DNA from: Diphasiastrum complanatum
Lineage: Eukaryota; Streptophyta; Lycopodiopsida; Lycopodiales; Lycopodiaceae
Assembly (NCBI GenBank): GCA_029204225.1
Contig: CM055110.1
Location: 2,579,349-2,643,348 of the forward strand
Length of the DNA stretch: 64,000 nt
Direction: 5' to 3'
Below the pieces are notes generated by a model that did no database searches, was not told the DNA's origin, and saw nothing but the letters and a program-made list of their open reading frames with translations. Made by a program: the position numbers and the translations under genes. Below are positions 36,420-47,126 of this stretch, in pieces. How positions within the stretch are numbered: position 1 is the stretch's first letter; the number at the start of each line of letters is the position of its first letter.

Positions 36420-37500
36420 AAAAAAGGAAGTAAAAAATGCTTAACAAAGACCGGACTCACTGAAATTTCAGAGCTGCTTACTAAATTCTACGAAAACAAT
36501 GAATAAACAGAAGTCGTGAATTGCTCACGGAAAAAAACCGAAGGCCCCGCAATCCACCAAATGCCTTATGTGAATTTTTCAAAGAAATTTATGCAGAAGG
36601 GCCCAAAAGGCTTGAACAAGAGTCCAAGCATCTAACAAGGGACCAAAAGAAACGAAAACTAAATAGAGAGCATTGCAGAAAGGAAAATATACATGATTTT
36701 TGAAATATGACGAATTCACCAAAACATCGAATAGAATTTTTTTTTAGGTGCTCACTGAAAAGAACAGATGTTTAGCCCGCAAACCACCACTTCCTGATGC
36801 GAATTTGAGGAAAGAACTTGCAAAGGCCAAAAGAAAAAAGGAAGCAAAAGTAGAGAGCAATGCAGGAAGGAGTTGCAACCAAAAAAGGCTTTTGGGAATG
36901 CAAATTGCAGCTATTTCAGCTACGCAAATTTGGTGCAGTATTTGGGTCCATTCATAGACAGCTAAGCTCCAAAATTTCACCAAGACATCAAATAGACACA
37001 AATTATGAAGTGCTCACCGAAAAGTAGAGATATTTATGCTACAAGCCACCAGTTTCTGGTGTGAATTTTCCAAAAATATACCCCAAGGCCCAAAAGCAAG
37101 GAAGCCAAGCGAAGAGCAATGCAGGCAAGAAAGGTTCTCTGGGTATCGAACTGCAGCTATTTATACTATGCAGATTTCCTGCAACCTTTAAGTTTATTCA
37201 AAGATACGTATCTGTGCTATGAAACTCGAGAAATTCTACCAAAACACAAGTTTTAAAAGTACCCACCGAAAAGCAGAGATGTTTAGCCTTGAAGCCACCG
37301 ATTTCTGAAGTGAATTCGCCAAAAGAATACGCAAAAGGACCCGACAAGGCCCAAAATAAAGGATTCCAAGCACAAAGCAATGCAGGAAGAAAATGCAGGT
37401 TAGAGGGAGCCCTCTTGGACATGAAAAGCACAGCTACTTGTGGTATAAGCACATGCAGAAGAAGAAGTGGTGATGGAGGTGTGCAGATGGAGCAAAAGCA
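36420..37500 (-). repeat. Tandem array of about 250-bp units upstream of RAD21
   Basis: Four diverged head-to-tail copies start near 36519, 36748, 37010 and 37259 (spacing 229, 262 and 249 bases), plus a partial copy before 36519. Each has, on the plus strand, GTGCTCACCGAAAAG-type text, then a GATGTTTAGCC..AA(G/A)CCACC block, a GC(C/A)AAAAG block, AGCAATGCAGG, and an end like AATTTCACCAAGACATC. Read in gene direction each unit offers TTTTCG-GTGAGC, a good splice donor. In two units the minus frame translates alike (GGFKAKHLCFSV and GGLRAKHLFFSV). Interpretation as an amplified leader exon/donor is inference. Confidence 0.7.
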
Positions 37501-37906
37501 GGTAGCAGAGCAGAGACCAGAGGCAGAATCAAAGCAGGGCAGCCACAGGAGGTGGGAATCTGGTGATAAAAGCAACAGCAGAAGCCAAAGCGAGCCAGAA
37601 AAACAGAGAGAAATCGAAGCAGCAGCAGTAGAAGAGGGAAAGAAAGATCTTTTTCTTCGTTTCCCTCGTCAATTTTTGAAAAGCCGAAGGCTTTTCGCGG
37701 GGTTACGACGACGCCCGTCGCCCATGCAAATGCAACCGGCTACGCCGGTCCACCCCCCGGCCCTCCCCATTCCCCGCTCGCTCCCACCGGCCCCACCCGG
37801 TGGATCGTACCGTCACTGGCAGCTGGCGGTGGGTGGCAGGCCAGGTGCTGGTACTTAGCTTCTCCTTGACGCTGCTGGAAGGCAGCCATTGGGAATTAAG
37901 ATCAGA
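37501..37906 (-). promoter_or_regulatory. RAD21: Likely RAD21 promoter and transcribed leader
   Basis: Base composition jumps: 37680-37860 is very GC-rich with many CpGs, unlike the rest of the window. In gene direction, 37680-37480 is CT-rich (TTTCCCTCTTCTACTGCTGC), as usual for plant 5' UTRs. I place the start of transcription in or next to the GC-rich block. No clear TATA box was seen. Open frames through this stretch on either strand look like composition effects. Confidence 0.5.
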
Positions 37907-37907
37907 A

Positions 37908-37937
37908 ATTAATTAATTAATTAATTAATTATTATTA
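37908..37937. repeat. (ATTA)n microsatellite
   Basis: About seven AATT/ATTA units followed by ATTATTATTA. It lies directly upstream of the putative RAD21 promoter and is likely length-variable. Confidence 0.9.
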
Positions 37938-39876
37938 GATATAATAATCATGAACAAATGTCCAAATTCTTACTATTTTGGATAATCAGAGAGATAAGAT
38001 GTAATTATAAAAGCAATTAAGACGTGGACCCAGGGGTCACCCACCCCAATTACATCAACATTCAACACCCTCCTTCCTATCACCTTGAGGGCCTAAGCCC
38101 TTCGGCATAGGTCCATACGACATTGCTTATTTTTAATTTTTAGTCGGAGCTTGATGCCAGGGTGGAGCTAACTTCTCCCAACTTCTCGAGCCTCTGGCAA
38201 GCCTCAAAATGAGATGGTGACAGAGTTCAAGCACACGAAAACTCTCTCTCAGCACATCATGTAGACGATGAATGCCTAGGTCATGTGTAATCTTGCTTCT
38301 TTTGTGCCATACAAGTCAAGCATGCATTTAGCTCATTCCTTGATGTGGGGTAGCAAAAGCTATTATGACAATTTGTTAAAAGTAGAGGAGTTGTTTTTAT
38401 GGTGGTTTTAGCTTAGATTGCAAGTCCCATTGCGTGGCCCTTTTACTTGTCACCTTTTTTTTTTAACTTTGGCAAGTGAGTTCAATGGCAATGGACCACC
38501 AATCTTTTAAACTTGGCTTGCAAGTGCTAAATGAAGGGTTGCAATTTAATTGGCCAACCCTCCAATACCATTGGTTTTCTTATTGCCCTTAGCAACTCAA
38601 TTATGCAAGCAACGTCTCCAGGTCCAAATAATGGGTTTTAAAAGGTCTCATGCCACCTCCTGCATGGTGACAACTCAAGGTAAGTCTAAAAAGGGGAAGG
38701 AGAACCCATGAATTAAAACATCAAAATGACCTTCTATTTTTGTTTTTCATTTTTTATATTATAATCATTGTTTATTCATTTTTTTCTTTGTCGCGGTAGT
38801 GATAAGCTATTGTGACAATTTGCTAAAAGCTAAGGTGTCACTCTCAAGTGAATTTGAACATTAAAATGAGATTTATTGATTTTTTTATTCTTCTAAAATG
38901 CAATTTAATCATTCAACAATGTAAGTGCCCTTCTTAAGACAAAGTTTCTCATGATGTATGTACATCACCTTGTTTACTACTTCAATGTATCTTGAGCACA
39001 CATGTCAAAGATTATTGTGATATTTCATATCACCTTGGCTCTAATTTTGAGTGCCCAATAGATAAGTGCAATTTTGTCCAATTTTTAATAAATTACAAAA
39101 TACTTGACATATCAACTTTCTAGAGTGCCCAAATCGTATAGGGTCGATTAGTATATGCCTTCAATGATTGGGAAAAATAATAGAATGATTCTACATAATA
39201 GGGAGAGTGAAGACTAATCCTAGAACATGGCTTAAACCAATAGATCAACGTAGAATGATAGCCAGTTCAACTACCATTTAGTGTATTGAAGACATTGATG
39301 ATGAGTGGATTTAAGGATGACACACAAACCGAAAAGCTAAGTAGCCTTATTCAATTTCTTTAACTCAATAATCGATTGTTCAAGTGAGGAATCTTCACTA
39401 CAATTTGACATCGTCCACGAGACAAGATTTAAGTCGCACAACAATGATTTCAAAAGTGAACCCAATGATCAGGCCCTAGAAACCCCGCGCTCTATGATCT
39501 AGCTCCAATAATTGTCTCAAAAAACTTTATTGGAAATCATGACTCTAAAATAATCTAGGTCAATTACGTGATTATGCTTGAAGAAGGCCAAGAATATATA
39601 GACAATTTGACCTTCCACTATTTTGATCTTGTGATATATTGTCTACCGCTCATATCAATGAGCACAGTGTATTCGTGAAATAGCAAGCGCAAAGCAACCC
39701 TAGAGCTAGAATTCAATGATCACGCCACCACATAGACCAAAATGCATATCGAGGGATCCGTAGTGAAGACCAATATAGGCACAAAGACGGTTTTTGGCTA
39801 GATATGTCATTGTGGGATGACAATGAGAAATCTATCCCGGCCAAACTTTCTATGATTATGACCCCACCTAGGCCAT
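37938..39876. other. Non-coding region between RAD21 and the copia cluster
   Basis: No supportable gene or known repeat. Two short similar strings occur at about 38350 and 38805 (AGCTATTATGACAATTTGTTAAAAG and its near-copy), which suggests minor duplication. The text around 38040-38110 has a transposon-end flavour (ACACCCTCCTTCCTATCACC) but no partner. Confidence 0.4.
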
Positions 39877-41035
39877 GTTGGATTAGTCTCCTTCTTACTA
39901 ATCGACTAATCGGTTTTAATCTTCATCCATTGTTTATCCAGTTCTGCGGATTCTTCCGTGTCATTACACAGTCTACAGATTTACAAGTGTTTATACACAA
40001 TTTGTAGAAATACATGGAGTTTGACAATAGTGTCTCAATTTTTGCCTGTCAGGAATCTCGTGGAAAAATGCAGTGTCGCCTTTTTCGCATTTTTCGCTTG
40101 TCATGATTTGCAGAGTTGCATTTTTTGCTTTTTCCAAAATGCCTCGAATGTTAAGGAAATGACTTTGGCAATGTGTGGGACTACCCCTAATGAGATTTAA
40201 GGACACTCTCGGGGTTTTTGCAAAAAGCCAACACGGTCGCAAAAATTAAAGGACATTGTCGGGTTTTTTGCAAAAAGCCGACACTGTCGCATTTTTGCGA
40301 CAATGTCGCCTGTGGCTGTTTTGGTTTCTACAGAAGTAACAGTCTAGTTCATTTACGCAGACAGACTGTTTAAGGCCAATTTCTACCACCTATCAGCAAT
40401 CAATGACAAGGAACCGGATGGATGCCAGCGGATACCAGCCAACTGGCAATCACATTTGACGAGCTAATTGCTTAGTATAAATAATTGCTCATATTCATAT
40501 AGTTTTATGATCAAATGATCAAGATCACGATCAATCAGCAGGTATTGTAGTTAGCTCTCTATCAAGCTTTCAAGCTTGAACTCTCTTGAGCATTCTAGCT
40601 CAGTCTTTTAGAGATTTATTTTAGAGTTGCTATTGTGCTATTGCTTATCAGCATAGCTGCTTATTATCAGACTTACTCTCAGTTACTCAGATACAGCTTA
40701 GAGTGCACAGTTTCTATCTGCTATTGTCTTGCGCTCATTAGCATCTGATTTTTGCTTTTTCTGAATCAATACTATCTTTTTATTGCGTTCAGTATATGTC
40801 ATAATGCATGCATCTCTGTATTGCTTTTGTAACTGATAGAAATTGTCTGAGAATTCAATACTTCATGTTTGGCTACGTAATCACTTAGTATCTAGTGATT
40901 TAAAAGTTAGTTGCTAAAGATTGAACGTGATTTCTATCACTACTTCTTTGTTTAATTTTTGATAGGCGTAGTCATGCACTTGAAATAGGAAGTTTCCACT
41001 ACTATTATTTGTCATATTTCCGACGGGCCAATCAA
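39877..41035 (+). repeat. LTR-like sequence preceding copia C
   Basis: Begins TGTTGGATTAG and has a layout much like the copia B LTR: TTTTTGCATTTTTC-type stretches, short internal repeats, then AGAGATTT and AGCTTAGAG blocks and TTGCTTTTGTAACTGATAG. It ends where the gag remnant of element C starts. It does not match the 3' LTR of C (44338-44987), so it is probably a solo or truncated LTR of another family. Boundaries are approximate. Confidence 0.4.
40201..40300 (+). repeat. Two-unit 50-bp tandem repeat
   Basis: 40201-40250 and 40251-40300 are near-copies starting GGACACTCTCGGGGTTTTTG and GGACATTGTCGGGTTTTTTG, each with GCAAAAAGCC and CACNGTCGCA. The second unit can also pair within itself (GTCGCATTTTTGCGAC). 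Confidence 0.8.
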
Positions 41036-41691
41036 CACCATCAAACCTAACAAAGACTTAGAATCTGAAAAGCAAGTGGTCTAAAGGGCAAGATCAAGTG
41101 GATGCTTCTTCAAGTGGAAAAAAGAATGATAGATCAAAGCTCGAGTGCTTCTATTGTGGCATCAAAGGACACTTTGCAAGTGAGTGCTACAAGAAGAAGA
41201 GAGATCAAGGAGACAAGCAAGGTAATCTTACTCTTGATGAGGATGGTTTGGATGTTCAAGATGCAAATGATGATGCTTTTGTGATGTCTTCATGTATGCT
41301 TGCTAATGATGGAGATCTAGATCCTTGGTGGGTTGATAGTGGAGCAAGTTCACACATGACATTTCACAGAGTACTTCACTTCTTTGTTGGCATATGGAGA
41401 TGACAAGAGGGTGATCTACACGGCCAATGATGGTGAGTGTGCAATCAAAGGGATTGGCACAATTCCTATTTCTCTCTCTACAAATAGGAATGTTCATTTG
41501 GAGAATGTCTTGTTTATTCCATCTATTACAAAGAATTTGCTTAGTGTGAGTCAAATGCTAAGTAAGGGCCTCAAGGTGGAGTTTGATGGAGATGCTTGTT
41601 TGATCAAAAGGAAGGATTTCTTGATTGGAAAAGGTAAAAGACAAGGGAAGTTGTTCAAACTTGATGCTTGTGTTATTGCTAACCAAGTTGG

Positions 41692-42405
41692 ATGTGTTGC
41701 AAGGGAGCAAATTTCTATTCAAGAGGTTTGGCACAAAAGGATGGGACACCTCAACTTCAAGTCATTGGAGGTAATGGCAAGGAAGAAGGTTGTGATTGGT
41801 CTTCCAAGTCCTTAAGTAATGACAAACATGTTTGTAAGTCTTGTGCTTTGTCTAAGTCACATAGACTACCTTATACTAGATCTATTTCTAGATCTACAAA
41901 GCCTTTTCAACTTGTACATTCAGATATTCATGGATTCACTACAATTAGCAATAGTGGAGCTAAGATGTATGTAACATTCATTGATGATTTTAGTAGATTT
42001 TGTTGGATCTATCTACTAAAGAGCAAGGATGAAGTGTATGATGTCTTTGTCAAGTTCAAGAATGCAAGGGAGAACCAATTTTCCACAAAGATCAAGTGCT
42101 TGAGAGGTGACAATGGTGGTGAGTACATATCTAACAAGTTCAAGGACATTTGTGATGAGCATGGGATCAAGAGAGAGTATACAACATCAAGAACCCCACA
42201 ACAAAATGGAGTGGCTGAAAGGAAGAATAGGACTTTATGTGAGAGTGCTAAAGCTATGAGGTTAAGTGCTAATCTTGACAAACCATTTTGGGATCAAGCT
42301 TTGTTGTGTGCCAATTTCTTGTGCAATAGGTGGCCGAGTGCTATTTTGGATGAAGGACACCTTTTGAGATGCTATTCAAGAGGAGGCCGAGTGTCAACTT
42401 TCTAA
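41692..42405 (+). pseudogene. Copia C integrase frame
   Basis: A 237-codon frame. From about 41815 it reads KHVCKSCALSKSHRLPYTRS, then the core with HSD (first Asp), DNGGEY (second Asp) and PQQNGVAERK (Glu), with the intact D,D-35-E pattern. It then runs RLSANLDKPFWDQALLCANFLCNRW before a one-base shift near 42380 leads to frame 42369-43091. The enzyme inserts cDNA into chromosomal DNA. This is the only integrase in the window with the full catalytic triad visible. Confidence 0.85.
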
Positions 42406-44235
42406 GAACCTTTGGATGCACATGCTATGTCAACATTACTCCCGATGATAGGACCAAGGAGGATCCATCTTCAAGAAGAGGTATTTTTGTTGGATATAGT
42501 GAGGTGAGTAAAGCCTACAAGGTTTACATTCCTTCTACTAACAAAGTGATTGTTGGTAGAGATGTCATTTTTTATGAGGATAACATTCCAAAGGTGTCTT
42601 CAAGCATGATTGATGGTAGAGTGGATGGATCTAACATTCTTGATGTTGATGAGAAGGATCTTACTTTGGATGGTGGTGATGATGGACCTTCATCAAGTCA
42701 AAAGCCAAGGAGAACATCAAGAAAAAGACAAGTACCTTCAAGGCTCACATATGATCAAAAGGGTAAGCAATTAGTTTCTGGAAATTATGTTGCTTTCCTA
42801 ACCTCTTTGGATGAGCCTACAAGTATAGATCAAGCAAGGAAAGAAGAGGAGTGGATCCAAGCAATGGATCTTGTGTATCAAGCTCTTATGAAGAATGGAA
42901 CATGGAGGTTGGTGGAGTTGCCTAAGGACAAGAAAGCTATTGGACGAAAATGGATCTTCAAGGTGAAGACAAAACAAGATGGATCTATCAACAAGTATAA
43001 GGCAAGGTTAGTGACAAAAGGATATGCTCAACAACAAGGAATTGACTATGATGAGACCTTTGCACCCGTGGCAAAAATTGTAAGCATTTGAGTCATCATT
43101 TCACTTGCTACACTTTCTGGATGGGATCTATGGCAAATGGACATTTCAAATGCATTATTGAATGGTGATCTTGAGGAGGAAGTATACATGGAGCAACCCG
43201 AGAGCTACATTTCATCAACAAAGCCAAATCATGTGTGTCTTATACAAAAGAGTTTGTATGGTCTTAAGCAAGCACCAAGGAGTTGGTATGCTAAGCTTAA
43301 CACTTTTTTACTCTCTCAAGGCTTTGTTATGAGTGAGTATGATCATTTACTTTATTATAGGTTTGCTGGAAATGATGTTACCATCTTGCTAATCTATGTG
43401 GATGATATCATCTTGAGTGGTGGAGACAATCAAGATGTGGAGGATATCAAGAATGCTCTTAAGAAGGAGTTTGAGATGCATGATCTTGGTAATTTGCATT
43501 ACATTTTAGGAATAGAAGTCATTAGATCTTCTCAATCTACTTTAGTTTGTCAAGAGAAGTATGCTAATTATATTTTAGAAAGATTTCATATGGTAGATGC
43601 AAAAGCTATTGATACCTATGGAGTCTCGTGTAAAGCTAACTATAAGAGGTAATGAAAGATCCTTCGAGGACATTACTCTCTATAGGAAGCTAGTTGGTTC
43701 ACTCATCTATCTAACCATTAATACACCTGATCTAAGCAATGCAAGATCCTAGTGAGGAGCATTGGAAGCTAGGAAAGCGAGTTTTGAGGTACATCATTGG
43801 AACTCAAGATTTGGCATATTGTATGAGGGATCATCATCTAATCTTTTTGGATTTTCAGATTTGGACTATGCTGGAGATGTAATGGATAGGAAATCCATTA
43901 GTGCTTATTGTATTCTCATAGGTGATGGAGCTATATCATGGATGTCAAAGAAACAAGCCACTATCTCATTGTCATATAGTGAGGCCAAGTACAAAGCTCT
44001 TACACATTGCACAAAGGAGATGGTATGGATCAAGAGGATGATCAAGGATCTTCACTTGCTAGATTTTTCAGAGAACCCAATCATCTTTTGTGACAATCAA
44101 TCAGCCCAAAGAATGGCATCCAATCCTATCTTTCATGCTAGGAGCAAGCATATTGAGATACAATATCATTTTGGAGGGAGCGAGTCATTGCAAAGGAGGT
44201 GGAGCTTCAACATATGTCTTCAAGGGAATGTGTAG
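42369..44235 (+). pseudogene. Copia C integrase tail, reverse transcriptase and RNase H
   Basis: 42369-43091 carries FKRRPSVNFLRTFGCTCYV, GIFVGYSEVSKAYKVYIPS, then RT through KYKARLVTKGYAQQQGIDYDETFAPV. One stop near 43089 separates it from 43137-43652 (MDISNALLNGDLEEEVYMEQP, SLYGLKQAPRSWYAKL, LIYVDDIILSGG). RNase H follows at 43762-44235. Between them, near 43650-43760, small shifts remove part of the connection (LVGSLIYLT is read in another frame). Few lesions suggest a younger insertion than A or B. Confidence 0.87.
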
Positions 44236-44327
44236 TTGATATCTTCATCAAAGAATTGGGAAAAGACTTGTTCATGAAGCATAGGACTTCACTTGGAGTA
44301 TTATCAAAGTCTATGCTAATACTAGTT

Positions 44328-44337
44328 GAAGAGGGAG
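44328..44337 (+). promoter_or_regulatory. Polypurine tract of copia C
   Basis: GAAGAGGGAG abuts the TGTGAAAGATT LTR start exactly, as plus-strand priming requires. Confidence 0.85.
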
Positions 44338-44987
44338 TGTGAAAGATTCAACTAGTTTCATCACATTTTGCAATATTTTCATATTTGGCATATTGAGGCC
44401 AAAACTTGTTTTGGACTTAGAGGTTGACTTTTCAAAGTTACTAAGTCTAAATTTTATTTGAATAAACATTTTTTGAAAGTGTGGGAAAGATAGAATGCGA
44501 GTTTGAGTAGATTCAACCTGAATAAGTTGGGTACATTGAATCTAGACCCAAAATTAGTAGGGTTAGCATTTTGGTGGGAAAGCCAAGTGGCCAAATAGGG
44601 TTTGGACCTGCTATAAGAGGATGTAACTTGTGGAGAGAGTGATCTTCTCTCTTCTCTATTTCATTTCATGCTTATACATAGTTCTCTTGGGTTCTACTAT
44701 CTATTGGTGCACTATCTTGGTGATTGCTTGCAATTATATGTGTAGAACGATCTATATTTGCTATTTTTGGATCCACACGTGTGAAATACAGTAGCTTGCT
44801 GGTTTTTTACGGACAACAATAGTACATAATCATTTCATTCAAGTTTGATCAAGTTCTATTAGTGTTTGCATCTCAAATTGTGTGTAGATGCTGATTTTTC
44901 TACATTGGTGAGATTAGTAGTGTATTTCTCTTTCTAACCAAAGATCATTCAAGTAGATTGGATCTTAAGGATCTGAAATCTTTCACA
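44338..44987 (+). repeat. 3' LTR of copia C
   Basis: 650 bases with perfect inverted ends: TGTGAAAGATT at the left and AATCTTTCACA at the right. The TG...CA termini and the abutting polypurine tract fix both boundaries. The sequence right after it (TAGTG) is a candidate target-site duplication, but the matching left flank is not present. Confidence 0.88.
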
Positions 44988-45320
44988 TAGTGCAGCACAT
45001 GAAGCTATATGGTTGAGACAAATCTTGGAAGAAGTTGGCATGAAGCAAAAAAATCCAACGACATTACATAGCGACAGTCAGAGTGGCATTCAGTTAGCAA
45101 AGAATCCAGTGTTCCATGTAAGAACCAAACACATTAGATTCAGTATCACTTTATACATGCTGCTTCGTATGCAAGAACAACTAGCTAATATTTTCACTAA
45201 GCCACTTGTTGGAGAAAAGTTTGATAAGTTTAGATCAAAGCTTTCTATACTTAAAGTTTGATGACTTTGAAGCTATGTATGTGATTGTATAAAAAGTAGA
45301 CTCTACTTTAAGGGAGAGAG
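44988..45320 (+). pseudogene. Copia RNase H C-terminus of a second element, cut by copia C
   Basis: Right after the copia C LTR the frame reads AAHEAIWLRQILEEVG, then LHSDSQSGIQLAKNP, FHVRTKHI and QLANIFTKPLVGEKFDKF, ending at 45261. This is the end of a copia RNase H. The polypurine tract AAGGGAGAGAG (about 45310-45320) and an LTR follow. The reading frame starts exactly at the LTR border, so copia C appears to have inserted into this element. One local defect (HIRFSITLYM for HIE.QYHF) is visible. Confidence 0.82.
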
Positions 45321-45577
45321 TTAGAATTAAAGTAGAATCATTGTGCATATGTATTGTGGGTCCTATCAGTCGATAAGGATCAGTTGGCCTCGTCACGAGG
45401 CAAGTCGATGGGAGACGCGTCCCGTCAACGACAACCTAGGTCATGCATGGGTTGCTGAGTGAAGAACTATATGTACAGTGTAATTTCATTCTGAGAAATA
45501 CAGTTGTTATGTGAGCTTGTTGTGAAGAGTGTTTTCTGTCTGTGTTACTGTATAGCATGATATGTGTTCATGTTCTC
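45321..45577 (+). repeat. 3' LTR of a D-family copia element, truncated
   Basis: Matches 46842-47098 closely (TTAGAATTAAAGTAGAATCA, CACGAGGCAAGTCGA, ACTATATGTACAGTGTAATT). The last ~15 bases of the full LTR are replaced by unrelated text after TGTTCTCC. Confidence 0.85.
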
Positions 45578-45599
45578 CTTTCTTAATGCTTTCATTTAT

Positions 45600-46012
45600 A
45601 CAAGCTAACTCATCATTCAATGCTTTCATTCTCAAAACAAAAGTACTTGGACTTTCTTCATTCTTTTGCAAAAAGAAAAGATTTGTCTTCTTAGAGTCAA
45701 CACTCTAGAAGTAGACTTGGATTCATAAAGCTTCTTCAATGAATTCCAAGCTTCCAAAGATGATGTGCACTTTACAACTTCCTTGAGAAGTTCATTGGTA
45801 ACATTCATCTTTATCATGTGTAGAGCCTTTTTGGCCCTCTTGTCATACCTCAATTGATCTTGTTGTGTTGCTGGTCTCTCTTCCAAACCTACAACAATAT
45901 CCAAAACATTATTCATCTCAAGAAATGACTCCATCCTCACTTTCCACAATGAATAGTTACTTGAGGTAAGCCTATCATTGGCTTCCAACATGACTCCAAT
46001 TGAGGTTGTCAT
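45600..46012 (-). pseudogene. Copia gag N-terminal fragment (minus strand)
   Basis: Frame 46012-45632: MTTSIGVMLEANDRLTSSNY then SLWKVRMESFLEMNNVLDIV, KRAKKALHMIKMNVTNELL and SLEAWNSLKKLYESKSTSRV. This is the DUF4219/UBN2 gag start of plant copia elements, and resembles the gag missing from elements A and C. It stops before the nucleocapsid. The continuation into 45600 loses similarity. Confidence 0.8.
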
Positions 46013-46161
46013 GTAGCAATGACCTGATCTTCTCTTTCAACCTGCTTCAATGCACAAAGCTCTCCTTGTCATCAATATAAAGAGCAATCAAAGCAACCAT
46101 ACCATCAAAGCATAAGACATATAATTTTGTTCAAGAGATGGTGCCATTGATCTAGTTTTTT

Positions 46162-46283
46162 GTAACTCCGAATAACAAGTGGCAGATATTTTTACTAAGT
46201 CATTAGGTAGATATAAATTTGAAAAGTTTCGTACTCTATTAGGAATAGAGGAATGTAATTTCATCATTGAGGGAGATTGTTAG
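46162..46283 (+). pseudogene. Copia RNase H tail with polypurine tract
   Basis: The frame reads QVADIFTKSLGRYKFEKFRT then LLGIEE, the standard C-terminal end of copia polyproteins, followed by ATTGAGGGAGATTG and an LTR start. It belongs to a family distinct from C and D. Confidence 0.75.
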
Positions 46284-46519
46284 AAAACAATGATAAACTT
46301 ATTACTATTTAGGATTTACTGTTGACAGCTGTTACCAACTGTAATTTATATGTAGGCTAGTCTAGAGTCAACTACTAGTATCTCTCTCTATATATATATT
46401 TCGAGTTTATTGTACTCTCTTTCAATTAGTGTAATAGTGTGATTATGATGTTGTGTTCTTCATCCTCTTAATGGTGATTGCTTATGGTGAATGTTTGATA
46501 GTGGTTATCTGATTCTTCA
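46279..46519 (+). repeat. Short copia LTR (third family)
   Basis: About 240 bases starting TGTTAGAAAACAATG after the polypurine tract and ending near GATTCTTCA. A TATATATATA string near 46390 is a likely TATA element. Only one copy is in the window, so the right end is estimated. The next 320 bases (46520-46841) have no recognised feature. Confidence 0.6.
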
Positions 46520-46841
46520 TAGGCCCATCAAAATTCAAATATTGAGAGGAAGAATATTTTTTTTTTGTCAATCGTGGAAATTGCCACTACCACCTCATTC
46601 CATCCTATATTCTTTGAAATAGGAGGACACTTCAGGCATCTGTTTGATTTCTTCTTTGTTAATGTTCTTCAATTTTGTGTCTACTTTGGTTTTGGATAGA
46701 ATTCTATCAATATGGTAATGTCATCACTTGCACCCTCACCTATCAAATTTCATTCGTCAACATGATCTCTCATTTGCATCATTTTAAATTCACCTAGTTT
46801 TCTTGACTCTCCAAGGAAGTTTTTTTCGTAGCCCCTTTGAG

Positions 46842-47111
46842 TTAGAATTAAAGTAGAATCATTGTGCTACTGTACTGTGGGTCCCATCAGTTGATAAGGA
46901 TCAGTTGGCCTTGCCACGAGGCAAGTCGACGGGACACGCGTCCCATCAACGACAACCTGGGATATGCATGGGTTGCCTGAGTGAACAACTATATGTACAG
47001 TGTAATTTCATTTTGAGAATTACAGTTGCTATGTGAGCTTGTTGTGGAGAGTGTTTTATGTCTGTGTTACTATGTAGCATGATCTGTGTTCCTGTTCGAA
47101 GCAAATTCTAA
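46842..47111 (+). repeat. 5' LTR of copia element D
   Basis: 270 bases bounded by inverted TTAGAATT and AATTCTAA, followed at once by a primer-binding site. The same LTR (truncated) is at 45321. The ends are not the usual TG...CA. An inner CACGAGGCAAGTCGACGGGA...CGCGTCCC stretch can fold. Confidence 0.82.
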
Positions 47112-47112
47112 G

Positions 47113-47126
47113 TTGGTATCAAAGCC
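47113..47126 (+). promoter_or_regulatory. Primer-binding site of copia D
   Basis: TTGGTATCAAAGCC, the Met-initiator-tRNA-type PBS with two changes from TGGTATCAGAGC, one base after the LTR end. Confidence 0.75.

Larger units (their letters stand above)
41041..44337 (+). mobile_element. Ty1/copia retrotransposon C, 5'-truncated
   Basis: Starts inside gag. Zinc knuckle CFYCGIKGHFASEC is near 41147-41190 and protease WWVDSGASSHMT near 41330. A frameshift follows near 41395. LWHKRMGHLNFK-type pre-integrase text (VWHKRMGHLN) is near 41730. The integrase core (VHSDIHGFTT, RGDNGGEYISNKFKD, PQQNGVAERKNRTLCESA; 41910-42260) keeps Asp, Asp and Glu. The connection region GIFVGYSEVSKAYKVY is near 42480. 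RT (EEWIQAMDLVYQALMKNGTW...) has a TGA near 43089 and YVDD at 43394-43405. RNase H (LDYAGDVMDRKSISAYCI, SEAKYKALTHCTKEMVW, SKHIEIQYHF) ends near 44190. Best preserved copia pol in the window; only a few frameshifts and stops. Gag N-terminus and 5' LTR are missing. Confidence 0.92.

Noticed and set aside
37289-37858. Long plus-strand open frame (189 codons) opposite the RAD21 leader
   Set aside because: It runs through the tandem units and the GC-rich block, has no domain, and is explained by base composition and the repeats.
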